Origin: Turnera subulata
Lineage: Eukaryota > Streptophyta > Magnoliopsida > Malpighiales > Passifloraceae
Direction: 5' to 3'
NCBI GenBank assembly: GCA_028386065.3
Contig: JAKUCV010000928.1
Location: forward strand, 192,517 to 256,516
Length of the DNA: 64,000 nt
Shown: positions 24,401-34,110 of the stretch, one piece after another
How the letters are laid out: every line of letters starts with the position of its first letter
How positions within the stretch are numbered: position 1 is the first letter of the stretch
Position numbers and translations under genes: made by a program
The notes under the pieces: model-generated
The model's database searches: none
The model's input: the letters and a program-made list of their open reading frames with translations, nothing else
Told to the model about the DNA's origin: nothing

Positions 24401-26049
24401 GATTATTGCTGTTGAGATTTCCGACTGTAATATTGAATCTCTGAATGTTGTGTTGTGATTGTTGTTGGGCTATTGAACATGGAAAATTGATAATGGATAT
24501 TGGAAATGGAAATTGGATAATTGGAAATTGTGTGGACGACTTTAATGTCACTTGGGAAGTAGTGGTCTGACTCGATGGGTAAAGACTGTTTGGTGGTGGC
24601 CTTGACCTGGGTTCTTGTGGAAGCATGTCTATGCTTGGGATGTCTATCCCGTTGATTTATTTGGGATGTCTATCCCTGGGTTACTATTTTGGGATGTCTA
24701 TCCCTGGGTTCGTATTTTTGGGATGTCGATCCCTGGGTTCTCTTGGTTTTGGTCTGGCACCCGAAATATGTTGATATCCAGGTCTAACCCCTAGCTTGTC
24801 CAGTGACAGGGCCCGGAAGATAAAATTGGTAATAGAAATAATTAAGCATTCTTTTGGCCTTGGCTCAGCTTTGATTAAAACGTGTTTTTGTTGGGCTGTG
24901 ATGTGTCATGTTCATATGCATGTTGTCTCGTGATCGTACCTTGGAAGGTTGTCAGTATAGTCGGTTGACCGTGATCGGCATAGGTTGTCGATTTGCGGAT
25001 GTATGTTGTTGTCGTTGGTCATGTGTGGTCTATTGTTGTTGGCATCGGTTGCCAGTTGTCCTTTGTTTATTGTCGGTTTCTTTGATAATTGTCAGTTGGG
25101 TGTCACTTGTCGTTTCTTAATGAATATTGAGAGATGTTGGTTGTCGGTTGTGGTCAATGGTTGGGTAATTATTATTTTTAAGGATATGTCGATACCCAGA
25201 GATCGGGATTAATGAGAATTGTTGTTGAAGTGGTTACGAGTTGCTGTGGTGACTGCTGTTACCGTGTTGTGTTGTGATTCTACCCGGGGACCGGTTTGTG
25301 ATATTGGTTGGGTATGGTCCGTGCAGGTTGCCGGCTACCCGGTGAGCGAGGCTCACGTGATTTTGAGATTGTTTTGGTACCGGGTTAGATGATCGGCAAG
25401 TACAGTAACAGTATGTTACCATGCAATGAGGAACCTCTGTTGAGTATAGTCTGTCAGAACTAGAGTATGTACTATATAGTTTGTTGAGACTGGGTTGGAT
25501 ACCCAATACGTAGTCGAGTTGAGGTGTCATGGTCGGGCATTGGAGTATGGTACAGTCAGTACTAGATGGTTAGTGCATCGTATAGTCGATGGGGTGGACA
25601 TTTGCATAGTCTACATTGTTCTTGGCAGTATTGTTGTGTGTGTTATTCGCTACTCGTATGCCGTAATGATGTACTCTTGTTGTTATGTATATGCTATGTT
25701 ATTCATCATAGGTTATGTGTCGGTGAGATTATGGAGAATCTCACCCCTCACCTGCCCCATCGGCAGGCTTCATTGTTCTTTATGCAGGTATGCGTCATGG
25801 CAGGCTGCGGCATCTCCTCCGACGGATCTAGATCCATAGTTTTGCATCGAGTCAATTCATGCTTTTGCTGTGATTATTAAAAATTGCTTCCGCTGTGCTA
25901 TTATTGTTATTGTTCCCGAGATCGGGTGTTAGTCTATTGTTGTTGGGCCGATGGGCCAATTTTCTATTGTATTACACAGTTTGTGCCACGTGTCGACACT
26001 GTTATTGGTAATTACTGTTAGTCGGGTAAATTTAGGTCGGGGTGTTTCA
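21403..26049 (+). mobile_element. Solo-LTR-like element D
   Basis: Starts TGTAACGACCCGGG and ends GTCGGGGTGTTTCA, with a perfect 5-bp target duplication ACGAG at 21398-21402 and 26050-26054. Length 4,647 bp, the longest and most diverged copy. It has the family layout: pyrimidine-rich tract and GC-rich stretch (about 21880-22590) with donor ACTGG/GTAAGT at 22593, exon-like segment 24134-24177 flanked by ATAG and GTGAGG, hairpin array 24623-24740, an extended GGTGAGATT/AATCTCACC hairpin at 25722-25745, acceptor GCAG at 25787, and the CTTCCGCTGTGC box near 25888. No retrotransposon proteins. Confidence 0.8.
24623..24740. repeat. Hairpin array of element D
   Basis: Five inverted repeats: AAGCATGTCTATGCTT, then GGGATGTCTATCCC three times, then GGGATGTCGATCCC. 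The order of stem types matches the array in element A, so it has been kept since the copies diverged. Confidence 0.8.
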
Positions 26050-26846
26050 ACGAGTCCCCCCTTTTCTCTCCAAAAAACAAAGCTTCTTCTTCAAGAGAGT
26101 ACGGGCTGCCGCCGCCGGCTCCTCCGGTTGGTTGGTAAGCCCATTTTTCTTCTTGTAAGTGTTATTTAGCCTTTATTATACATATATCTAGTAGATCTGT
26201 AATAGATCTGGTGATTAGTACATGGATTTCAAATCCATCGTTTTGTTGTTGGAGACTCTCAACATCTCCTCCTTGCCCTGTTCTCCTGGCTTCTATGGAT
26301 CTGAAGCTTTCAACCTCGAGGCTTCTAGATCTACGGATACAAAGGCAAGAGATGGCGAGTTGTTTTTCCTTTTTCCCAGTGGCCTTGAATTGGGTCTGTT
26401 GCAGTGTTATAGTGTGAAGTATGGAGCATTTTGTGAAGTGTTTACTCTCAAGGGCGGATATTGGCTTTCTTCCGTTTCTCCGGTGATGGCTATTGCTTGG
26501 CTTGGTCGCGTCTCAAAGTTAAAGCCGATAGCTGCCGACCACTGTATGCGAACTTGGTTGCTGTTTGGGGCTAGTCCTGCTTTATGCGGACATCACGTCC
26601 TCCCTTTCATGGGCAGCTGCAAGTTCTTTGGTTTGTGTTCTAACATATGCCTACGTCCGAATTTAAGTGTAATCATTTTGTATTTATGGTTCATGCTTTA
26701 TATGTAGATTTATTCCACTATATTTGTGGTTTTTAATTACGTTATTTCCCTAATTTCTAACAATCTATGTTATTGTAATATGTATATTGTACTCGGTTTG
26801 AACTAATATATATTTAACCTTTCGACAAAAAAAAAATCATTTAACT

Positions 26847-27114
26847 AGTAAAAACAGGATGAACGGGTCAAGTTTTTGGTTTTTAGAATAAATGTACGAG
26901 CCATTTTGAACCATAACCGTCTTGACTATTAATTTTTCTTTGTGTGGAGAATTTGACCAGTATTTTAACTTTTTCCAGTACTTTGTGGCAGACTGCATTG
27001 GAAGTTATGGGAAGCCAACATGTGATATCCGTTTTTCTTTGTCATGTTCCGGCGTTTGTTTTTGGAGTAAAGGCCTTAATTTGGGCTAAGAAAATGAGCT
27101 CTTATTACCAAACA
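26847..27114. other. Spacer upstream of the PPR gene
   Basis: AT-rich flank to the right of the retroposon's target duplication. It merges into the PPR promoter; no other feature seen. Confidence 0.4.
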
Positions 27115-27147
27115 GGCCCAATATTTCTGGATGAAAAAACAGGCCCA
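27115..27147 (+). promoter_or_regulatory. Pair of site II-like GGCCCA motifs
   Basis: Two AGGCCCA motifs (reverse TGGGCCT) at 27114-27120 and 27141-27147, about 210-245 bp before the PPR start codon. TGGGCC/T site II elements are common in plant promoters of housekeeping and organelle-biogenesis genes. The functional link is inferred. Confidence 0.45.
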
Positions 27148-27228
27148 ATTTTCAATCAGATTCGGCATAGCCGATTGGGCATCATGTCCTGTCTGTCATA
27201 GGATCGTTAACCGTTTACCTCGTACAAG

Positions 27229-27264
27229 TAAAAAGAAAAAGAAAAAGAAAAAGAAAAAGAAAAA
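27229..27264. repeat. (AAAAAG)n microsatellite
   Basis: Five to six tandem AAAAAG units in the presumed 5' leader of the PPR gene. Confidence 0.85.
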
Positions 27265-27358
27265 CCAGTAAAACCAGTTCTCTCCTGCCAAATCTTAGCC
27301 GAATTTGAGCTTCAAGTGTCTCCTTTGCTGTTTATTTCATCGACAAATTCATTATCAG

Positions 27359-28885
27359 ATGGCAAAGAGACATCTTGACAATAACAGCAAAGAGGCCCAA
27401 GACCACCACCCATCGAGAAAGCACCACCGCATCTCCCCAGCATCCTCCACGCCGCCACCACCGGCCGCCGCCGCAGCTGCAGCAGCAGCAGCGCCGTTAA
27501 AACGACCCACCTTCCCTTCCTACATCGAGACCCCAAATCTCCCTCCAAACCTGAAGCTCCTATGCGAGATCATCGCCACCACTCCTCCGTCCGCCGTCGA
27601 ACAAGTCCTCGACGCCACCGGCCTTCGCGTCTCCCAGGCCGACGTTGAGGAAGTCCTCAAGCTATCCTACTCCTTCCCTGCTTCCGCGGTCAAGTTCTTC
27701 CGGTGGGCCGGGCTCCAGTTAAACGACAGGCACAGCCCTTACTCGTGGAACCTTGTGGTTGACCTGTTAGGTAAGAATTACATGTTTGATGCCATGTGGG
27801 GTGCTGTTAAGTCCATGAAGCGCGAAGGTTTGGTGTCTCTGGCTACTTTTGCTTCGATTTTTAGCAGCTTTGTCATCGCTGATCGTGTTAAAGACGCTAT
27901 CTTGGCCTTTGAGGTCATGGACCAATACGGTTGTCAGAGGAATGTTGTGGCTTTGAACTCTTTGTTGAGTGCTGTTTGTAGAGATGGCAGGACTTTTGAT
28001 GCTGTCGAGTTCTTGCATGTTGCAAAGGGGAAGATTAGGCCAGATTCTGATAGCTATGCGATTCTGTTGGAGGGGTGGGAGAAGGAGAGGAATGCGGTTG
28101 GTGCTAGGCAGACCTTCTCGGATATGGTGGATGAATTTGGCTGGGATCCGGGTAATGTTCCTGCTTATGATACTTTCTTGAGTACTTTACTTACTGGTCG
28201 TGATGGGTTGTTTGAGGCTCTAAAGTTTTTCGAGACAATGAGGGATAAGAGGTGTTATCCAGGGATGAAGTTCTTTAGGCTAGCACTTGAGGAGTGCTTG
28301 AAATGCAGGGATGCTAGAGGAGCCGAGTTGATTTGGGAGACAATGGTGGATAGAATTGGGATCACGCCTAATACCCAATTTTATAATTTGATGATTGCTG
28401 TACAATGTCATACTAATAATACAGATGTGGCAAAGAAGTTCTTTGACGGGATGGTTTACAATGGATCGTTCCCTGATGCACAAACGTATAATTTGATATT
28501 CCTCTCCTTGATTAAGGATAGAAGGTTGAAAGAGGCGTCCATGTGGTTCAACGAGATGGTTAAAAATGAATATGCTCCTGACCGAGGGAACTGCCAAGAT
28601 GCAATTAGAGAGTATTTGGATTCAAAGGATCCTTATATGGCTATAAAGATTTGGAAATGCATGATGGAAAATCATGACTCAGGCTTGGAGGAGACTGGGA
28701 ATTTGCTGGTTGTTGAGCTTCGCTATCTTGGTATGATTCCAGAAGCGGTGAAATATGCTGAGGTTATGATTGAGAAGGGAATCAAGTTGCACTCTTCATC
28801 ATTATCACAATTGAAAAAGTTGCTGACCCACGAGCGAAAACAATATCTATATGAGGAACTTCTGAAAAAGTGGAAAGCTCATTAG
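27359..28885 (+). CDS. P-class pentatricopeptide repeat protein
   Basis: Intronless gene for a 508-residue protein. PPR proteins bind organellar RNA sequence-specifically and act in its processing, stability or translation. The body shows helical-hairpin repeats of about 35 residues from about residue 110 to 470, for example YSWNLVVDLLGKNYMFDAMW, NTQFYNLMIAVQCHTNNTDV and DAQTYNLIFLSLIKDRRLKE. No E or DYW extension is present, so it is P class. The N-terminus (MAKRHLDNN...) is rich in basic residues, followed by a proline run and ten alanines (residues 36-45); this is not a textbook transit peptide and could be nuclear or organellar. Start chosen at the ATG at 27359: the frame extends 18 codons higher but only to a TTG. 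The gene lies between transposon DNA and a tRNA region and is intact. Confidence 0.88.
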   Translation: MAKRHLDNNSKEAQDHHPSRKHHRISPASSTPPPPAAAAAAAAAAPLKRPTFPSYIETPNLPPNLKLLCEIIATTPPSAVEQVLDATGLRVSQADVEEVLKLSYSFPASAVKFFRWAGLQLNDRHSPYSWNLVVDLLGKNYMFDAMWGAVKSMKREGLVSLATFASIFSSFVIADRVKDAILAFEVMDQYGCQRNVVALNSLLSAVCRDGRTFDAVEFLHVAKGKIRPDSDSYAILLEGWEKERNAVGARQTFSDMVDEFGWDPGNVPAYDTFLSTLLTGRDGLFEALKFFETMRDKRCYPGMKFFRLALEECLKCRDARGAELIWETMVDRIGITPNTQFYNLMIAVQCHTNNTDVAKKFFDGMVYNGSFPDAQTYNLIFLSLIKDRRLKEASMWFNEMVKNEYAPDRGNCQDAIREYLDSKDPYMAIKIWKCMMENHDSGLEETGNLLVVELRYLGMIPEAVKYAEVMIEKGIKLHSSSLSQLKKLLTHERKQYLYEELLKKWKAH

Positions 28886-30292
28886 CTTAGTTAGAACTTA
28901 AGGAAACTGGAAAAGGTAATGGTGCTTTGGTTAACTGCTGGGATTTTTAACTGATACTTTAGTGTACGACTTACACAATATGGTTGAAGAGTAAAGATTA
29001 GACGATACATGCTAATAAGATCCTGACAATATTGTGTCATTTTGGGGATTATGATTGCTGAATTCTCTTTTATGCCTCGTTGTGAAGTATTCTTCAGACC
29101 TTTGTACTTTAAAATCAGCATTAAGTATACATTGGTTGTTAATTCACCCACATTTGTTGAGGAGGTCTTATTTAGGCGTATTGTTGTACTTATAAATGCA
29201 TGACGGAGTTCATTGTATTCTCCGTTGGAAGACAAGGGAGGTGGCGAACAATGAAATCTTTGTCTGTTCCATTTTTTAATGATAACTTGTGCTCCAAAAT
29301 CTGATATTGGATGGGGGTTACTGCTGGGGGTATGTTTGGATTTTGGAGTAGTCCATTAATATTCTGCACCTCTCTGTCCTCAGCCTTTTCTGCTGATTTT
29401 GAATATTTGCAGTCTGAAAATCTCCTTTGCTCTTTTTTTCTGTTCAAAGTACTTTCTTTCTGCTAATACTACTTCTGGATATTTAGACTTTCGGGGGACA
29501 GAGAAGGGATCCATGGATGCCAGTTTTATCATCTGCATCTAAACAATGCAAACTTTGATGCCCTTGTTATTTTTTTGGATAATGCGATTAGTATCTGGAG
29601 ATAATCTGTAGTTGTCTTTTCCATTTATCAAGCTTAAAACTAATGTATTTTGTGTATGCATTTAAGCGATCATTAATGCTACCCTCATCTCCTTATGTTT
29701 AGGTCAATGGTTCTCGTGCGATGCTTGTTTACTTGTTGGATCTGATCTGCAATTGTCACAATCTTGTTTTGGTTGACACGGGATGTGCTTTCACTATGAA
29801 ATTGTCTTTCTCTGGCTATGAACTTGCTATTCCACCATGTAATATTCGAAGCAAAAAAAGCTGTGATAAAAAATGATTAAAATTATATGTAATACCACGC
29901 TTCCCAGTTTAGTTATTTGGAAGATACAGAAGCCAAAACAATGTAATGTAGGAAGGCAGTTGGAAACACTTTCAGATATTAGCTTCCACCTATGGGACGT
30001 AATTTTGCTTCGGGATTTTGAGTTTCCTTTCTCATGTATCTCTTCATAACTTAAGAGTTTACTTTTTTCTTGGTGAAATTTATGAGATTGGTGTTTACTT
30101 CTAATGTATATGTTTATTTTCCTTTGCTGCAATTTGCAAATTCCCACAGCCACCCAACAACTAAGATGTGATGTTTTTACCTATTCTTGTCAAGCATTTC
30201 TACATAACAAGACTATAGCTGTATGTGCATTTTACTAAGTTTAGGTGGGTAATCCATTAAATTACTTGTAGCAAAAGCTCTTGACATGAATT
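28886..30292. other. Region downstream of the PPR gene
   Basis: Likely 3' UTR at its left end, then AT-rich intergenic DNA with no supported gene. Short ORFs on both strands have no recognisable features. Confidence 0.5.
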
Positions 30293-30309
30293 GCTGGAAT
30301 AGTTCAGTT

Positions 30310-30342
<33 letters not shown>

Positions 30343-30366
30343 GAGGTTCAAGCCCTCCTTCTAGCG
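30293..30366 (+). tRNA. tRNA-Asn (GTT)
   Basis: A 74-nt cloverleaf. Acceptor arms GCTGGAA and TTCTAGC pair with one G-T wobble, the anticodon loop is CTGTTAA (anticodon GTT), and the T arm is GGAGG-TTCAAGC-CCTCC. The D stem has GTTC instead of the GCTC in the second copy, replacing a pair by a wobble. A run of six T follows at 30371, a pol III terminator. Confidence 0.95.
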
Positions 30367-30389
30367 ATTCTTTTTTATTTTAAAAACCC

Positions 30390-30820
30390 AAAATGGAAAA
30401 AAAAAATTCCACTGCAACCTTGGCATTCGACCATTTCTTCTTCTTCAATGTCTTTCATTACAGCCTTAAGACCATTCTATCACCAATGGTCATTTGTCCA
30501 ATTGGTCAGCAATTAATCAGCTTAAGCCTCACCAAAATGGAAAAAAAAAATTCCATTGCAACCTTGACATTCGACCCTTTCTTCTTCTTCAATGTCTTCC
30601 ATTACAGCCTTAAGACCATTCTATCACCAATGGTCATTTGTCCAATTGGTCAGCAATTAATCAGCTTAAGCCTCACCAAAATGGAAAAAAAAAAATTCCA
30701 TTGCAACCTTGACATTCGACCCTTTCTTCTTCTTCAATGTCTTCCATTACAGCCTTAAGACCATTCTATCACCAATGGTCATTTGTCCAATTGGTCAGCA
30801 ATTAATCAGCTTAAGCCTCA
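30390..30820. repeat. Three tandem copies of a 144-bp unit
   Basis: Units start at 30390, 30534 and 30678, each with AAAATGG followed by a run of A and ending ...GCTTAAGCCTCA. Copies are nearly identical, so the triplication is recent. The array begins 24 bp after the tRNA-Asn gene. The ORF running across it is a by-product of the 144-bp (48-codon) period. Confidence 0.95.
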
Positions 30821-31756
30821 TTATCCAAAGTTGATCCAGCTGTCCCCTGAAATAAGACATTCAATATCCTGATAGGACTGATGAGCAGCAGACCACTAAC
30901 TTCCGGTTTGACCCAGGAGTTGCTTCTAATAATTAATTGAGAACATTTAGATATAGTTGCAATCAACGATATCTTGTCCGAATTCTGCTAGGGAAATTGT
31001 TGTAGGATGGGTCCAGGGACATAAGAAGCCCAACTTTATCAGTATCATCCTGCTAGTTAGGCTTGTGCAATTCTCAAAATTCCAATGGGATAACTGGCCC
31101 TTGAGCCCCATGTTTGGCAGATTGATACTTAGCACTCTATTCGATGACCAGTGTACTCTGCAGTAAATCTACAAGTGAAACCATCTGATAAACTTCCTGT
31201 CAAGTTCCAGGAAGCGCTGCAGAATTTAATTACCAGGGTCTTTTGGGGAATGTTTTGTCAGTTAATATCGCGGTCAATGACAATGCTTTATGTAGAGAGA
31301 AAACATATGAAGCACAATTGTTGTCTCGTCCTGCTTATAATGCACATTTGGCCTTGAGAGTTCTCTCCCAGTCCCCAAGGTAGGATTGGAGCCAAGTCTG
31401 TGTTTCAATTTGACAAAAATTTGTAGGAAATGTACTTTCTTGTAGCTAATGCCATCCAAAATATCACAAAAGGTTTTCATGTATGATCGTATAATCTTGA
31501 TCATCTAAGAATGAGAAAAGGCAAGAAAATGATTGTTCCTTTATGTTATTATTGGTGCGACTAAATTCAAAATCTCCAGGTTAAAAACTTATACCACTTC
31601 AATATCTAATGTTGCTAGTTTGATCACTTTGTACGAGGGTTTTTATGACACCGTACTTTGAATTACAATAAAAAATCCAGTGCTAGCTGAATGGAGAATC
31701 TCGATAATAAAAGAACAAGCTCTTGGAACAACAACAAGCTCTTGCAAGAACAACAA
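30821..31756. other. Spacer between the two tRNA-Asn genes
   Basis: Unique AT-rich sequence without a supported gene. Confidence 0.45.
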
Positions 31757-31773
31757 GCTGGAATAGCTCAGTT

Positions 31774-31806
<33 letters not shown>

Positions 31807-31830
31807 GAGGTTCAAGCCCTCCTTCTAGCG
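31757..31830 (+). tRNA. tRNA-Asn (GTT), second copy
   Basis: A 74-nt gene identical to the first copy except for C instead of T in the D stem (TAGCTCAG), giving full pairing. Anticodon loop CTGTTAA. Followed by a T6 terminator at 31832-31837. Confidence 0.96.
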
Positions 31831-31837
31831 ATTTTTT

Positions 31838-33933
31838 GGGGTTATTTTTGGGTTCTACACTTCCGAATGGGCCACAGTGATTGATTCGTTTACACAGGCC
31901 AGTTATTTTGCGACTTTGGGCTTCTTCATGGGCCGAGAGCTTCTTCTATGTTTTCTCTTTTTCCCGGACTCATTTCCATATTGGGGAGATCTTTTTTGTT
32001 TCCCTATTTAATATTTTTAGTCTTTTACATTTTCTTGTTTTTTTTTAAAAAAAGTTGAGTGGAGTTTCCTATTGACATAATTGCTACATTTAGGGTGCGA
32101 TTTGAGAGTTTTCTTTTTATAGTTTTCTGAGAATAAGATTAAGAACTTAAAATTGAAAATTGTTTTGAGAGTGTTTGAAATGCAAAAAAAATCGTTTGAA
32201 TATTTTGTACTTTCAGAAAATTTTCAAAGAATTAAAAATACAGAATTTTTTTGACAGAAATATAAATAAAAAATATTTTAAAATTTAAAACTTATTAGAT
32301 TAATAAAGTAATTTAATTAATAAAATATTTATATTATACATGACGAATGATGACGAATGATTACCATCCTCAATGACGAATCCCTGCAGTAAAAGTTCTT
32401 TGCGGCTTCAAGGTTGGAGTTACGTTGGTTCAGCCGGTGGGTAAGTGTGTGTGCTAAAGGTTGAAGTTAACCTTGAGCAACCCACAAACCATAGGAGAAA
32501 AGCTAGAGAGAAAACACATGTAAAAGAGTGGAAGTAAATAAAGAGGAGAAGTATTTATAATTTATTCTTATCTTTTTAATTACAAAATTACCATTAATGA
32601 AATGATTTTTCACATATTACAAAACTGCCACCGTCTCTTTTTTAAAAAATTATTAAAAATTCCTCCGAGAACCAGTTCTTTAAAACACTTTTTCCCAATC
32701 TGAAAAAAGTGGAGAAGAAGAAAAGAAGGAAAGAAGAGAGTACGGGGAAGAAAAAGGAGATAGAGAAATGAAAAAGAAGAGGGGAGAGGAAAGAAAAAAG
32801 AAGAGAGGGAAAAAAATAGAGAAGAAGAAAAGAAGGAAGAAGAGAGAACGGGAAGAGAGAATATTGTATGTGAAAAGAGAGGCTTTATAAGTCTTAATTT
32901 TTCTGAGGATATCATCAAGAAAAATTCTATGGTACTCACGCTGTACTAAGTTAAATCCTACTTGGTACAACAACATCCCATTTTTGTTAGCCAACTCAAA
33001 TAAAATGTCCATGTCATTTATTTTATTATATTAATTCAAAATATTTTTATATTTTCACTCTTTCTTCTCCAACATCACGTCTGAGTAATGGCTATCGCGG
33101 CGGATAATTGTATCCTGAGCAAACTGTGTTACTTTTTTAAAAAACCAATCAAAATAGTCTAATAGCATCGTAATTGTCCCACTCCAGCAGTCGAAATCAA
33201 TTGTCAGATTTGATGTCGGCGGGGTAAAGAACCAAATCCATTATTGTGTTTGTTATTGTGAGTTTTTGTTTTAAAAGACAAAATTTCCACCAATCTCATC
33301 CAAACCAAATAAATAGATTTGATATGACTTTGTTATTGGAGATAAAAAGACTTGAATGGGATAACCAAATAAATCGGAAGATAATTTGTGTTGCAGTTAG
33401 AGGAGATAAACAAATTTGAATCAGTTTTGTTTGAACTAAATCAATAGATTTGATTGAGAAAATCCATGATGCCGAAATCAAGATCCCATATTTTTATGTC
33501 CGATAAATTGTAACTTTGTTTTGGATTTGATGTGAAAGTTGCTTGCTAAGGCGGAAGAGGTGGAGCACCTTGTGGCGGCGATAGCTATGGAAGGAAGAAA
33601 AAAGTATGGAAAAAGAATGCAGCGATGGAAGGGAGAAGAAAGAATAAAAAAAAAATTAAATTTCAATAGAAAACTTAAATGCGGATATTTTTTTAATGAC
33701 ATAGCTGAAAAAAGTGGGCCCTTCGCTGTACGAAGTAGGAGGATTTGACATGGTACATGGTGAGAAACCATAGAATTTCTCTATCATAAAAAAGGCAGAG
33801 ATAATTTTGTCCTAAATCTTGAGTCCAGCGTGCCTGGACTTCTAGAACGCCTAAAACACTTTTCTCAAATCTAATCTTTTTTTTTTCCAAAGATTTTTTC
33901 AATTTTTTAAACACTAGTAAAAACCATACAACA
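31838..33933. other. AT-rich and purine-rich intergenic DNA
   Basis: Includes a GA-rich low-complexity tract at about 32700-32860 that yields spurious Phe/Ser/Leu-rich ORFs on the minus strand. A short motif, (C)CAAATAAAT, recurs near 33304 and 33364. No supported gene. Confidence 0.45.
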
Positions 33934-33949
33934 AAATTACTCTTCATAT

Positions 33950-34034
33950 AATGCCCGGGAAGCGAGATTGGGTGTCGTGCCACGGATGAGATTAGTCTGG
34001 CTTGTCGAGCTGGGATACTCATATTATCAAAAAA
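33950..34034 (+). mobile_element. Short SINE fragment
   Basis: An 85-bp insert ending in a run of A and flanked by a 16-bp target duplication AAATTRCTCTTCATAT (33934-33949 and 34035-34050, one mismatch). The 3' half (GGCTTGTCGAGCTGGGATAC, then ATTATC and poly(A)) looks like the tail of plant SINEs. It is too short to include a tRNA-derived promoter head, so it is probably 5'-truncated. Confidence 0.65.
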
Positions 34035-34049
34035 AAATTGCTCTTCATA

Positions 34050-34110
34050 TTTGGTACTTGCTTCCAAACACGCCCTTAAATTCACTTTCCACTCACCAAA
34101 AGGGAAAAAA
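34050..34110. repeat. Left copy of a 60-bp repeat flanking the mariner element
   Basis: The segment with CTTGCTTCCAAACACGCCC through CACTCACCAAAAGG is repeated in the same orientation just outside the right end of the mariner element (40261-40318). Confidence 0.85.

Larger units (their letters stand above)
21378..26835 (+). mobile_element. Poly(A) retroposon split by element D
   Basis: An 11-bp target duplication ATCATTTAACT lies at 21367-21377 and again at 26836-26846, directly after a run of A (26827-26836). The retroposon itself is 21378-21402 plus 26055-26835, about 0.8 kb. A poly(A) tail and a long target duplication mean it was copied by LINE machinery. It starts with a pyrimidine-rich leader. 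It contains an ORF at 26222-26707 (161 codons, ATG start) with no domain that I recognise. It may be a LINE derivative, an internally deleted LINE, or a processed copy of an mRNA. Confidence 0.65.

Noticed and set aside
11310..26049. Helitron or DNA-transposon explanation for the TG...CA family
   Set aside because: Perfect 5-bp target duplications and TG...CA ends point to LTR integrase; Helitrons make no duplication and lack these ends.
26222..26707. ORF in the retroposon as a cellular gene
   Set aside because: No recognisable domain, and the sequence is within a poly(A) retroposon; kept only as part of that feature.
27305..27358. N-terminal extension of the PPR ORF
   Set aside because: The upstream start is TTG; the first in-frame ATG is at 27359.
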